NCBI GenBank assembly: GCA_017301975.1
Contig: JAFLEI010000008.1
Coordinates: 124,001 to 188,000 of the forward strand
Source of the DNA: Verrucomicrobiota bacterium
GTDB lineage: Bacteria; Verrucomicrobiota; Verrucomicrobiia; Verrucomicrobiales; Verrucomicrobiaceae
Length of the DNA: 64,000 nucleotides
Direction of reading: 5' to 3'
The stretch's first letter is position 1, and each line of letters opens with the position of its first letter. A program made the position numbers and the translations under genes. The notes beneath the pieces are model-generated. The model was not told the origin of the DNA, did no database searches, and saw only the letters and a program-made list of their open reading frames with translations. Shown here piece after piece: positions 17,890 through 26,865 of this stretch.

Positions 17890-18768
17890 GTGAAATTCAA
17901 AACATCCCTAACTCTGACGCGTGCTGTGCTTATTCCTGGCATGGTGTTAATGGCCTCCTGCCAGTTGTTCCGCAAAAAGCCACCCGCACCGCCGCCAGAG
18001 CCGGTGAAAGCCGAATGGAAATATCCGGGTGAATGGACCGGTGGCAGCAAGCCCATCACGAGCATGGTCATGAACGTGGACGTACAACGTGTGACCTTGT
18101 ACAACGGCAAGGACGTTGTTGGCTGGACTTATTGTGCCAGCGGCATCCCCAGCTTCCCAACGCCCACCGGCGAGTTCAAGGTCTTGGAGAAAATTAAGGA
18201 CAAAGTGTCCAATCTCTACGGCAAGGGCTTCGACAAGAACGGCAAGGTGGTGAACTCGGATTTCAAGCAGGGGCGGGATCTGCTGCCTGAAGGAGGCCAC
18301 TTTGAACCCGCCAAGATGACCTACTTCATGCGTCTCACGGGGGACGGTGTCGGCATGCACATCGGGCCCATTCCAAAGCCCGGGCGCCGTGCCTCGCATG
18401 GTTGCATCCGCCTGCCTTCCAAGATGGCTCCGATTCTCTTCGAACACACCGCGGTCGGCACGCCGGTCACGATCACTGGCAACGGACCTGACTATCAGAC
18501 CTACCTCAAACAATCCGCTGAAAAGGCGAAGGCAAATTCCGCAAAGCTCGCAGCTTCGAAAAAGAAAGCCGCCGAGGCCGCAGCAGCAGCTACGGCCGCA
18601 ACGACCCTGGCTCCTGATGATCCCAATGGTCCCAAGGGTGGAGTGACAACGCCTCCAGGGACGACGCCTCCGACCGCCCCCCCGCAAAGCGCGCCCGATG
18701 CTGCTGCACCGCCTATTGAAGTGAAGCCTGCAGAGCCGGCGAATGCCCCGCCGCCAGCGAACAACTGA
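17890..18768 (+). CDS. L,D-transpeptidase (YkuD) lipoprotein
   Basis: The protein has 292 residues and a GTG start. The lipobox LMASC at about 20-24 suggests a lipid anchor. The YkuD catalytic domain covers about 55-195 and ends in SHGCIRLP, with the catalytic Cys and an upstream His in HIGPIP. Such enzymes make 3-3 cross-links in peptidoglycan or attach proteins to it. The last 90 residues are an Ala/Lys helix followed by a Pro/Thr/Ala-rich tail, which probably spans the wall. A terminator follows at 18791. Confidence 0.85.
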   Translation: MKFKTSLTLTRAVLIPGMVLMASCQLFRKKPPAPPPEPVKAEWKYPGEWTGGSKPITSMVMNVDVQRVTLYNGKDVVGWTYCASGIPSFPTPTGEFKVLEKIKDKVSNLYGKGFDKNGKVVNSDFKQGRDLLPEGGHFEPAKMTYFMRLTGDGVGMHIGPIPKPGRRASHGCIRLPSKMAPILFEHTAVGTPVTITGNGPDYQTYLKQSAEKAKANSAKLAASKKKAAEAAAAATAATTLAPDDPNGPKGGVTTPPGTTPPTAPPQSAPDAAAPPIEVKPAEPANAPPPANN

Positions 18769-18790
18769 GAGAACTAACAGACTCACGAGA

Positions 18791-18818
18791 GAGGCGGCTG
18801 AAAGGCCGCCTCTTTTTT
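18791..18818 (+). terminator. Rho-independent terminator
   Basis: The stem is GAGGCGGC/GCCGCCTC with loop TGAAAG, followed by six T. It lies 22 bases after the L,D-transpeptidase stop. Confidence 0.9.
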
Positions 18819-19096
18819 GTGCTCATGGAGCGGCGTCTGTCAAACGCGCGCGAAGGACAGGGAGACAGCGCGAGGGTGTGGTACCCAGGGGCCATTGGGC
18901 TGCAGCAGATGCCGCTTTCGAGTGCGGTGTGCGGCAGCTCGTTGGTTTGCGAAAAACCGGCCGCTGTGCCCGCACCTCGCCACGCGACCGTACTCATCGA
19001 GGGCGTTCTCAACTGTTTCACGGGTTTGATCCCGGATGCATTTTGGGATTCGCCAAGGATTTCCAGGTGCTTTCGAAGGGACCTTTGAAAGGTCTG
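18819..19096. other. Intergenic region without a supported gene
   Basis: Between the two terminators there are overlapping short open frames on both strands, all without a family feature, ribosome site or signal sequence. I see no RNA gene. The small palindrome ACCTTTGAAAGGT is at 19081-19093. Confidence 0.5.
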
Positions 19097-19100
19097 TTCA

Positions 19101-19138
19101 AACAAAAAGGCCTGGCAAGCGCGAATGCTTGCCAGGCC
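19101..19138 (-). terminator. Terminator of the tgt-yajC-secDF operon
   Basis: The stem is a perfect 12 bases, GGCCTGGCAAGC/GCTTGCCAGGCC, with a 6-base loop. Read on the minus strand it is followed by TTTTTGTT. It starts 34 bases after the secDF stop. Confidence 0.9.
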
Positions 19139-19172
19139 GTGAAGGGGTGCGGAACTGAAATCGAGGTCGAGG

Positions 19173-21593
19173 CTACTTCTTCCCGCCTGCGATGGCTGCT
19201 GCGGCGATGGCCTGGTTGGCCTTGATCTGTTCGATCTGCGCATCCAGCACCTGATGCTTGAGGCTGGTGCCGGACTTCTTCGCATACCACAGCACCAGCG
19301 GGGAGGCGATGAAGATGGAGGAGTAGGTGCCGAGCAGAATGCCGATGGTGATCGGCATGGCGAATTCCAGCATGGCCGGATTGCCGAGGAAGAGAAGAAC
19401 CACCATGGGCGCCAGCGTGGTGGAGCTGGTGAGGAGCGTGCGGCTCAGGGTCTTGCAGATGGCCTCGTTCATCATCTCGCGCATGCTGCCGCCGGTGCCG
19501 CGCTGGATGGTTTCGCGAATGCGGTCAAACACGATGATGGTGTCGTTGATGGAGTAACCGGCGATGGCAAGCAGCGCGCCGACGTGAATGACGCTGAGCT
19601 CCTGGCCAAACAGCACGCACAGGCCCGGCACGATGAGCACGTCATGGAACAGCGCCACGATGGCACCGACGGCGAAGGCGAATTCAAAGCGGACAATGAG
19701 GTAGAGGAAGATGGCCAGGAGGGCGCAGAACAGCGCGACCGAGGACTGTTTCTTGAGCTCTTCACCAATGACGGAGCCGACGGTGGCGACGCTGGTGCCG
19801 CTGATTGTGTCCGCATTCCATTGCTTGTTGATGGCCCCCTGAATCACAGGGCCGCTGAGTTCTTCGCAGCGGATGCTGACGTTCTCGCTGCCGTTGGTCG
19901 GGTCGGTCTTGCGCTGGATGTAGTAGGTGCCGAGGTCCTTGCCATCAGGCTGCTTGAGGGTCTTGAAGAGAGCCTCAAACTCCTTGTCCGCGATTTTTGC
20001 GTCCTTTTTCAGGACCACATCGACGCGGCCGCCACCACGGAAGTCGATGCCAAAGCTGTGCTCACCATGCATGGCGATCGCGCTGAAGGAGATCGCGGTG
20101 ACGACCACCGATGCGATGATGAACTTGGGCGCTGCCGACAGGATGTCGAACACCTTGTCAGGAACGATGTGGGTCGTCTTGAGGGTGGTCAGAACGTTCT
20201 TGTCGATGGCCCACATGAAGATCACACGGGTGACGATGAGGGCGCCGATCATGGAGGAAACCAGACCGATCATGAGGGTGACCGCGAAGCCTTTGACCAG
20301 GCCGCCGGAGATGACGACGAGGATGACGGCGGAGATCAACGTGGTGATGTTCGAATCCGCGATGGCCGAAAACGCTTTCTCGTAGGCCGCCTCCAGCGCC
20401 CCTGTGAAGGTTTTGCCCGCCTCCATTTCCTCACGCAGTCGTTCGTAGATCAGCACGTTCGCATCCACCGCCATGCCGATGGTCAGCACGATGCCCGCGA
20501 TGCCCGGCATGGTGAGCGTGAATCCAAACAAGGCCATGGAGCCAAAGAGGACGGCAAGATTGATGAGGAGCCCGACAATCGCCACGATGCCGGCGAGGCG
20601 GTAAACGATGAGCATGAAAATCGTGGTGATCACAAGACCGGCGACGAGCACCCATTTCCCCTGATCAATCGCCGCCTTGCCGTAGGCTGAGGACACCGAG
20701 CTTTCGGAGAGAATCTTCATCGGGTTCTGCAGCGGGTTGCTCAGCAGCGTGGCCAGCGTGTCAGCCTCCTGCTGGGAGAATCCCTTGCTGCCCCCGGAGA
20801 TTTCCGCCCTGCCGCCGAATTGCTTGGCTTGGAGCACGGGTGCTGAGTGAATCTGGCCGTCAACGATGATGGCCATTTGCTTTTGGTAGTGGGCTGCGGC
20901 CAGCTCATCAAACAGCTTGGCTCCTGCGCTGTCGAACTGAAGCGAGACTTTGTTGCCTTCGGCATCGACGGTGCGGAACGCCCTGGAAACGTACTTGCCC
21001 TCGATGTCAGGAGTATCGCGCACAAGCTCGGACCGGTCGATGACGCTGCCATCTTTGGCGTTGAGGGGCTTGCTGTAAGGCATTTCAATCCAGCCGGGCT
21101 CCTTGATGCCACCGCGTGCCTTGATCTGTTCCAGCTTGGCCTGGCTGTCCGGATGCACCCTGCGGAACTCGAGATGTGCCACCTGCTGAATCTTGGTTCT
21201 CACGTCCTTGATCTCCTCATCCGAGATGCCGGGCATCTGGATCACGATGCGGTCCGTGCCTTCCGGCTGCAGAGAGACATCTTTTTCACCATTGGGGCTG
21301 AGACGCCTCAAGAGAATGTCGATGGCCTGCTGCACATCAGAAGAAGTCACCGCTTTGGGGGTGCCGTCATCGTTTTTGCCGGGTTCGAGCTTCACGATGA
21401 ACTCGCTGCCGCCCTGAAGGTCGATGCCTTTCTGGAGGCCCATCGTCTTCACTGTATAAATGGCCGCGAAGGCGGTGACCGCGACGAGGATCGTGCCCAC
21501 CCAGCGCTTGGTCTTATGGGCGGCGGTGCCGACATAGACGAGCAGCATCATCAAAATGGAGGCACCGACAAAAAAGGTGGCGAAGGGATTCAT
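19173..21593 (-). CDS. secDF: SecD-SecF fusion, protein translocase subunit
   Basis: The protein has 806 residues, a natural fusion of SecD (about 1-480) and SecF (about 490-790). It uses the proton gradient to help pull secreted proteins across the inner membrane. The SecD part shows the pattern GIDLQGGSEFIV and the membrane block MPGIAGIVLTIGMAVDANVLIYERLREE. The SecF part repeats the pair as GIDFRGGGRVDV and YSINDTIIVFDRIRE. Two extra membrane helices precede the first domain. It follows yajC, and a strong terminator ends the operon. Confidence 0.95.
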   Translation of the reverse strand: MNPFATFFVGASILMMLLVYVGTAAHKTKRWVGTILVAVTAFAAIYTVKTMGLQKGIDLQGGSEFIVKLEPGKNDDGTPKAVTSSDVQQAIDILLRRLSPNGEKDVSLQPEGTDRIVIQMPGISDEEIKDVRTKIQQVAHLEFRRVHPDSQAKLEQIKARGGIKEPGWIEMPYSKPLNAKDGSVIDRSELVRDTPDIEGKYVSRAFRTVDAEGNKVSLQFDSAGAKLFDELAAAHYQKQMAIIVDGQIHSAPVLQAKQFGGRAEISGGSKGFSQQEADTLATLLSNPLQNPMKILSESSVSSAYGKAAIDQGKWVLVAGLVITTIFMLIVYRLAGIVAIVGLLINLAVLFGSMALFGFTLTMPGIAGIVLTIGMAVDANVLIYERLREEMEAGKTFTGALEAAYEKAFSAIADSNITTLISAVILVVISGGLVKGFAVTLMIGLVSSMIGALIVTRVIFMWAIDKNVLTTLKTTHIVPDKVFDILSAAPKFIIASVVVTAISFSAIAMHGEHSFGIDFRGGGRVDVVLKKDAKIADKEFEALFKTLKQPDGKDLGTYYIQRKTDPTNGSENVSIRCEELSGPVIQGAINKQWNADTISGTSVATVGSVIGEELKKQSSVALFCALLAIFLYLIVRFEFAFAVGAIVALFHDVLIVPGLCVLFGQELSVIHVGALLAIAGYSINDTIIVFDRIRETIQRGTGGSMREMMNEAICKTLSRTLLTSSTTLAPMVVLLFLGNPAMLEFAMPITIGILLGTYSSIFIASPLVLWYAKKSGTSLKHQVLDAQIEQIKANQAIAAAAIAGGKK

Positions 21594-21637
21594 GGACAGG
21601 TGGGCTGGTGGGTTGGGAAAAACTAAAGGGGAGCCAA

Positions 21638-21991
21638 TCAGGCTTCGGTCGCTTCAACGACGTCGGACTTTTTCGTCACGGCGGCGATCTTCACGCGCTC
21701 GAACTCGACTTTGACGTTGTCGGCGATCTTGACCATGACGGTGCGGTCCTTCACGCTGGTGATGATGCCGTGCACGCCGCTTTCCATGACCACGTGATCA
21801 CTCACGCCGACGCTGGAGATCAGCTTCTGGTGCTCCTTCATGCGCTTCTGCTGGGGGCGGAAGATGACGAAGTACATCACCACGATCATCAGGATCGGCA
21901 GCATCATGGGGCTGCCAAGGAGGCCGCCTTGGGCTCCAGCAGGTGCGGCCTGAGCCAGAAGAAGGGTGTTTTCGAGAGAGATGGAGATCAT
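21638..21991 (-). CDS. yajC: Preprotein translocase accessory subunit YajC
   Basis: The protein has 117 residues from the ATG at 21991. One membrane helix (PMMLPILMIVVMYFVIF) is followed by RPQQKRMKEHQK, the family signature, and a small basic beta domain. YajC binds SecDF at the inner membrane. The ATG overlaps the tgt stop by four bases, so the three genes tgt, yajC and secDF are probably one transcript. The upstream in-frame start at 22057 would lie inside tgt and is rejected. Confidence 0.92.
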   Translation of the reverse strand: MISISLENTLLLAQAAPAGAQGGLLGSPMMLPILMIVVMYFVIFRPQQKRMKEHQKLISSVGVSDHVVMESGVHGIITSVKDRTVMVKIADNVKVEFERVKIAAVTKKSDVVEATEA

Positions 21992-23130
21992 GATTCGGAG
22001 GCTGCGGGGGTGGACTTGTATTTCGCGACGACCTCTGCCCGGAACTCGGCGAAACAACCCTGTTCGATCGCTTGACGTGCCCTGGACGTGAGGGACGCGT
22101 AGAAATGCAGGTTATGCAGAGAAATCAACCGCAAACCCAGAATCTCCTGTGCCTGAACCAAATGGCGGATGTACGCCCGTGAAAAGCCCTGGCAGAGCGG
22201 GTGGGTGTCTTCGGAAATGGGACGGAAATCCTTGGCGTAGCAGGCATTGCGCAGGTTCATGAGGCCCTCGTGAGTGAAGGCGGCGCCATTCCGCGCCAGC
22301 CGTGTGGGCAGCACGCAGTCAAACATGTCGATCCCCCGTGCGATCAGTTCGATCACCTGCGGCGGTGTGCCCAGGCCCATGGCGTAGCGGGCCTGATTGG
22401 CGGGCAGGTGCGGCGTCGTCCATTCGGCGATGCGCATCATGTCCTCCTCCGGCTCTCCCACGCTGAGACCGCCGATGGCGTAGCCATCGAAACCCATGGC
22501 GACGAGCTCGCGGGCGGATTTTTCCCGCAGCTCTTTATAAACGCTGCCTTGTACAATGCCGAAGTGCTGCTGCGCCCCGCCGCCGGTCTGCGGGCGGTGT
22601 TCATCAATCCATGTCCGGCAGCGTTTGGCCCAGCGCAGGGTGAGGTCCAAGCTCTTTTCGGCCTCCCTGACCTCGCAGGGGTAGGGCGTGCATTCATCAA
22701 ACAGCATCGCGACGTCCGAGCCCAGCGTCGCCTGAATCTCCATGGACGTTTCCGGGCCGATGAACATCGGCGTGCCGTCGAGGTGGTTTTGGAAGTGGCA
22801 GCCCTCCTCTTTGATTTTCCGCAGTTTTGCCAGCGAGAAAACCTGGAAGCCGCCGCTGTCCGTCAAAATCGGCCGGTCCCAGTTGGCGAACTTATGCAGA
22901 CCACCTGCCGCCTGCATGATCTCCATGCCGGGGCGTACAAAGAGGTGGTAGGTGTTGCCCAGAATGATCTGCGAATTCAGCGCCCGCAGTTCCTCCGGGT
23001 GCATGGCTTTCACCGTGCCCTGTGTGCCCACCGGCATGAACACCGGCGTCTCCACCACGCCATGGGGCGTCGTCAGCCGCCCGCGGCGGGCGTGGGACGA
23101 AGGATCGGTGGCAAGAAGCTCAAAAGACAT
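21988..23130 (-). CDS. tgt: tRNA-guanine(34) transglycosylase
   Basis: The protein has 380 residues, the usual bacterial length. It exchanges G34 for preQ1 in GUN tRNAs in queuosine synthesis. Catalytic and binding blocks are DSGGFQVFSL, GGLSVGEPEEDM and DCVLPTRLARNG. At the C-terminal zinc site the usual C-x-C-x2-C reads as D-x-H-x2-C (EDTHPLCQGFSRAY), while the final His (SLHNLHFY) is kept; this is noted as a finding. It is the first gene of the tgt-yajC-secDF operon. Confidence 0.93.
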   Translation of the reverse strand: MSFELLATDPSSHARRGRLTTPHGVVETPVFMPVGTQGTVKAMHPEELRALNSQIILGNTYHLFVRPGMEIMQAAGGLHKFANWDRPILTDSGGFQVFSLAKLRKIKEEGCHFQNHLDGTPMFIGPETSMEIQATLGSDVAMLFDECTPYPCEVREAEKSLDLTLRWAKRCRTWIDEHRPQTGGGAQQHFGIVQGSVYKELREKSARELVAMGFDGYAIGGLSVGEPEEDMMRIAEWTTPHLPANQARYAMGLGTPPQVIELIARGIDMFDCVLPTRLARNGAAFTHEGLMNLRNACYAKDFRPISEDTHPLCQGFSRAYIRHLVQAQEILGLRLISLHNLHFYASLTSRARQAIEQGCFAEFRAEVVAKYKSTPAASES

Positions 23131-23210
23131 GGGTTAGCCGGAAAAAGGGCGCGGACTCTCGTCGATGAGGTGGAAAGCGCAAGCAGGCACACGATGTGGC
23201 GGATTCGCGC

Positions 23211-23239
23211 TTGACGAAATAGGTGCATATTCATACAAA
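23211..23239 (+). promoter_or_regulatory. Candidate promoter of the barrel-like gene
   Basis: TTGACG (23211-23216) and TACAAA (23234-23239) are 17 bases apart, just upstream of the start at 23248. The short leader makes this tentative. Confidence 0.35.
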
Positions 23240-23247
23240 CCGCCCGC

Positions 23248-24234
23248 ATGTTTTTAAATAAATCATTTATCACGCTGTCCCTGACAGCTTGGGGCGTTTT
23301 GGCCGGTGCAAATTCCACGATGGCCCAAAGTCCTGCCGTGGACCGGGCGGTGACGGACCTGACCATCCGCGAAGCCCTGCGCACAACGAAACGGGATGCG
23401 CGCGACCAGCGGACGGTTTCCCCCGCCACCCAGGAGGAGATCAACCTGCTCGACCGTGAGTTTGGCCAGCAAAGCATCAGCGGACTGGTGCGTCAGAAGC
23501 CGCAGCAGTTTCTCATGGCGCTCGAAGCCGGCGGTTTTTTCACCTCCAATGCCGCGCTGGCCCCCGGCCCGGAAACCTCGGACTGGGTGGGCCGCACGGG
23601 CCTGCGTGGCGCATGGTTTCCGAAGCTGACTGACCATGTCAACCTGCTGGCGATGGCCAATTACTCGCTATGGCGTTATGCAGACCAGCAGCAGCTCGAT
23701 TTTGATGACTTTGGCAGCCAGATCGGCCTACAGTATCATCAGGGACGGGGAGAGCTTATGGGCGGCCTCTCCCGTCTGAATGTTTGGGCTCAGTATCGCT
23801 ATCAACGCCTCACGTCACCGTGGAACTGGGGAAACCGGCTCTATGAAAACCATTTTCTGGAGACAGGCCTGCGCAAAGGCTGGCTGCTCAGCCCCACTGT
23901 CAGCGTCTGGCTGGGTGGCAATGCCGCTGTGAGTGTGGGGGGAGGTCCCTCCGCCTTCCGCCGTCACGAATTCAGCACCCAGGCCGGGGCTGCGTGGCAG
24001 ATCACACCGAAGCTGGCTTTCACGAGCCTGTATCGGTTCGCGTGGTTTGACTACGTCCAAGTCAGCCGGAATGACCTCAATCACCTGCTGTTTCTCGGCT
24101 TGGGCTATCAAGTGACCAGCAACCTGACAGCGCAGGTGTACGTCAGCGGCATTTTCAACCATTCCGACGTCAACGCCTTTGATTACAAGGCGCTGAACAC
24201 CGGCATGGGGCTGGTGCTATCTCATGTTTGGTGA
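23248..24234 (+). CDS. Outer-membrane beta-barrel-like protein
   Basis: The protein has 328 residues with a signal peptide ending near STMAQ. After a helical stretch up to about residue 95 it shows alternating polar and aromatic strands typical of barrel proteins, for example NLLAMANYSLWRYAD, LNVWAQYRYQR, TSLYRFAWFDY and LTAQVYVSGIFN. It ends in the aromatic residue Trp (LVLSHVW), as barrel proteins recognised by BamA often do. Family and cargo are unknown. The FecR-domain gene follows after 69 bases on the same strand. Confidence 0.65.
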   Translation: MFLNKSFITLSLTAWGVLAGANSTMAQSPAVDRAVTDLTIREALRTTKRDARDQRTVSPATQEEINLLDREFGQQSISGLVRQKPQQFLMALEAGGFFTSNAALAPGPETSDWVGRTGLRGAWFPKLTDHVNLLAMANYSLWRYADQQQLDFDDFGSQIGLQYHQGRGELMGGLSRLNVWAQYRYQRLTSPWNWGNRLYENHFLETGLRKGWLLSPTVSVWLGGNAAVSVGGGPSAFRRHEFSTQAGAAWQITPKLAFTSLYRFAWFDYVQVSRNDLNHLLFLGLGYQVTSNLTAQVYVSGIFNHSDVNAFDYKALNTGMGLVLSHVW

Positions 24235-24303
24235 CATCCAGATTGACGTCTCCCCGATTTTTTTGTCAATATCTCCGCAAAGGGCTTAATTCCCCATATA
24301 TCT

Positions 24304-25623
24304 ATGAAGCAAGGTCCTCTCCTCCTTTCCCTAGTCGCTGTCATGCACAGCACGACTCTTACCGCAGGTTCCATCACCCTCTCCAGCGGCAACGTGAAAA
24401 CCGCAGGCAATCAGGTGGTCACAGGCAGCAATGCCCGTGCGCAAGCCACGGTGGATCAGCGGGGCAGCGTGGTTCGCCTTGGTTCCAACACGTCGGCTCA
24501 GGTCGGGGATCGTGGCGATGTTTCTCTCTCGAAAGGCGTGGTGCTGATCTCTTCCGGAGAAGGTTTTCTGCGCCGCCCTGCGGTCCAGGTCGCCACGCCG
24601 CAGGGAGATGTCACCGTGCGTGGCTCAGCCATCGTGGCCGTCTTGCCCGACGGTTCGGTGAAAATGACCTGCCTCGAAGGCAGCGTCCGGGGGGATTTGG
24701 GCGGGCAGAACACGGCGCTGAACCCAGGTCACCTGATCGTGCAGCGCCCCGAAGGCACCCGTGACACCGTGCAGGTGAATCTCAACACCCTCACGCACTC
24801 CAGCACGCTGCTGGACAGCGCCAGCTTCAAGCAGCCGCTGCCCGCCGCCCCAGAAATTCGTCAGGAAGTGGCCCAGCAGGCCCAGTCGTTCGGTGCTACC
24901 TTAACCCTCTCGCGCAATGACAGTGTCAGCACTCAGAAGATCACTCTTGGAAACGCGACCGAACTCAAGACGGCTGAGGTGAAAAGTGACGGCCCTGGTC
25001 TGCTGACGCGCATTTTCGGCGGTGGCACCTCGAGCAGCAATGCAGGTGCCAATTCCAATGCCGCCGGCACCACGGTGCAGGTTCAAGGTGCGAATTCATT
25101 GCAGGCGCCAACGGCCAATGTGATTTCTGCGTCCCAGGTAAACAGCCTGCGAATTTCCGGCGAAGTTTCCGGCAGCAATGTTTTTCTCGCCAGCACGGGT
25201 ACATCGGGCAGCATATCCACTGCGGGTTCAATGTCACAGGGGGCGGAGGGCCAGGTGCAGCGTCTGACAGTGACTCCCAACGGGTCCACCGCCAGTCAAT
25301 TGGTTCTGGCCAACGGCTCCACGCAGCAGATCGTCAATCAGGGCAGCCTGACCCTGGCCAGCAATGTCAATGCGATGTCGGGAGCTTCGTTGGTCAGAGC
25401 CGGCGCTGGCACTCTTGCGATCAGCAATGCGCACACTGTGCAGGGGGCCACCCTCAATAATGGCACTCTTGTGTTGCAAGGCGCGGCGGCCCAGCAGTTC
25501 ATCAGCGGCAATTTGAGCGTCACGGGCCCGGGCGGTGCAACGATCACTCCCAGCGGCACTGGTGGGGTACTCACCTTCCAAGTGACCAATGGCGGCGTGG
25601 CTGCCCCGGCTGGCGCGCCTTGA
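24304..25623 (+). CDS. Exported FecR-domain protein with autotransporter-like repeats
   Basis: The protein has 439 residues with a weak signal peptide. Residues about 40-135 form a FecR-like domain (SVVRLGSNTSAQVGDRG, TPQGDVTVRGSAIV). The long C-terminal part is rich in Gly, Ser, Asn and Thr and contains beta-helix-like units, such as LVRAGAGTLAISNAHTVQG and LNNGTLVLQGAAAQQFISG, which resemble the passenger repeats of autotransporters. No barrel domain is present. It may be a surface or periplasmic beta-solenoid. The ychF gene starts 64 bases downstream. Confidence 0.65.
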   Translation: MKQGPLLLSLVAVMHSTTLTAGSITLSSGNVKTAGNQVVTGSNARAQATVDQRGSVVRLGSNTSAQVGDRGDVSLSKGVVLISSGEGFLRRPAVQVATPQGDVTVRGSAIVAVLPDGSVKMTCLEGSVRGDLGGQNTALNPGHLIVQRPEGTRDTVQVNLNTLTHSSTLLDSASFKQPLPAAPEIRQEVAQQAQSFGATLTLSRNDSVSTQKITLGNATELKTAEVKSDGPGLLTRIFGGGTSSSNAGANSNAAGTTVQVQGANSLQAPTANVISASQVNSLRISGEVSGSNVFLASTGTSGSISTAGSMSQGAEGQVQRLTVTPNGSTASQLVLANGSTQQIVNQGSLTLASNVNAMSGASLVRAGAGTLAISNAHTVQGATLNNGTLVLQGAAAQQFISGNLSVTGPGGATITPSGTGGVLTFQVTNGGVAAPAGAP

Positions 25624-25687
25624 TTTCGGCCTCGATCACAGAACCGGGCTTGCGCTGGCGTGGCATACCGCTAATTTCACCGCCCTT

Positions 25688-26803
25688 ATGCTCAGAGCCG
25701 GTATTGTAGGCCTTCCCAACGTTGGCAAATCCACCCTTTTTAACGCTGTCACCCGCACCCGCAAGGCGGAGGCAGCCAACTATCCATTCTGCACTATCGA
25801 GCCGAACACCGGTGTCGTGACCGTGCCGGACGAGCGCCTCGCCGTGCTTTCGAAGCTCTCCGGATCTTCGAAACTGGTGCCTGCCGCCATCGAGTTCGTG
25901 GACATCGCCGGTCTCGTCAAAGGCGCGAGCCAGGGCGAAGGTCTGGGCAACAAATTCCTCAGCCACATCCGTGAGGTGGACGCCATTGTCCATGTGGTGC
26001 GCTGCTTTGAAGACGGTGACATCACCCACGTCAGCGGCACGATTGACCCGGTGCGTGACATCGAAGTCATCAACACCGAGCTGATCCTCGCCGACATGGA
26101 CGCCATCCAGCGCCGCAAGGACAAGGCCGAAAAGAACGCGAAAAGAGGCGAAAAAGACGCGAAGGCCGAACTCGCCCTCTGCGAAAGGCTGATCCCGCAT
26201 TTCGACGCCGGAAAGCCCGCCGTGACGCTCGAATGCACCGAAGAGGAGCGGAAGCTTCTCAAGAGCTTCTTTCTCCTGAGCTCCAAGCCCTGCATCTTCG
26301 CCTGCAATGTGTCGGAGTCCGACCTGGCTACCGCCACGAAGAACCCGGACGCGCATCCGTTCGTCGGAAAAGTGCGCGAATATGTGAAGCACGCCCACGA
26401 GGCCAGCGCCGTCGTCGTCAGCGCCGCCATCGAAAGCGAGCTCACCGATCTTTCGGCTGAAGATGCGAAGGCCTACCTCAATGACATCGGTGTGGAGGAC
26501 AGCGGCGTCTCACTTTTCATCAAGGGCGTCTATGACCTCCTCGGCCTGCAGACCTACCTGACCACCGGTGAGAAGGAAACCCGCGCCTGGACCATCACCA
26601 AGGGAATGAAAGCCCCGCAGGCCGCCGGTGTCATCCATGGTGACTTCGAGCGCGGCTTCATCGCCGGCGAAATCGTCCATTTCAACGATCTCGTTGAACT
26701 CGGCTCCAATGCGAAAGCAAAGGAAAAGGGCAAGTGGCGCATCGAAGGCAAAGAATACGTCATGCGCGACGGCGACGTCGTCGAATGGCGCTTCAATGTG
26801 TGA
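25688..26803 (+). CDS. ychF: Redox-regulated ATPase YchF
   Basis: The protein has 371 residues from the ATG at 25688; the family is usually about 363. The P-loop is GLPNVGKST, followed by the switch region NYPFCTIEPN. The C-terminal TGS domain ends in MRDGDVVEWRFNV. YchF binds ATP better than GTP and acts in stress and translation control. In-frame codons upstream of 25688 belong to no conserved part and overlap the FecR gene. A terminator lies at 26807. Confidence 0.95.
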   Translation: MLRAGIVGLPNVGKSTLFNAVTRTRKAEAANYPFCTIEPNTGVVTVPDERLAVLSKLSGSSKLVPAAIEFVDIAGLVKGASQGEGLGNKFLSHIREVDAIVHVVRCFEDGDITHVSGTIDPVRDIEVINTELILADMDAIQRRKDKAEKNAKRGEKDAKAELALCERLIPHFDAGKPAVTLECTEEERKLLKSFFLLSSKPCIFACNVSESDLATATKNPDAHPFVGKVREYVKHAHEASAVVVSAAIESELTDLSAEDAKAYLNDIGVEDSGVSLFIKGVYDLLGLQTYLTTGEKETRAWTITKGMKAPQAAGVIHGDFERGFIAGEIVHFNDLVELGSNAKAKEKGKWRIEGKEYVMRDGDVVEWRFNV

Positions 26804-26806
26804 AGC

Positions 26807-26838
26807 GCTGCGGGCAGGCAGCCCGCAGCTCAGTTTTT
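26807..26838 (+). terminator. Rho-independent terminator of ychF
   Basis: The stem is GCTGCGGGC/GCCCGCAGC with loop AGGCA, followed by TCAGTTTTT. It starts 4 bases after the ychF stop. A second hairpin (CAGCGGG/CCCGCTG) follows directly but has no T-run. Confidence 0.8.
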
Positions 26839-26865
26839 CAGCGGGTCCGCCCGCTGAATTCTGCC

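Noticed and set aside
19254..20690. 478-codon open frame opposite secDF
   Set aside because: It mirrors the strongly conserved secDF gene, its protein is a His/Asp/Glu-rich pattern typical of the reverse frame of GC-rich genes, and it has no family feature.
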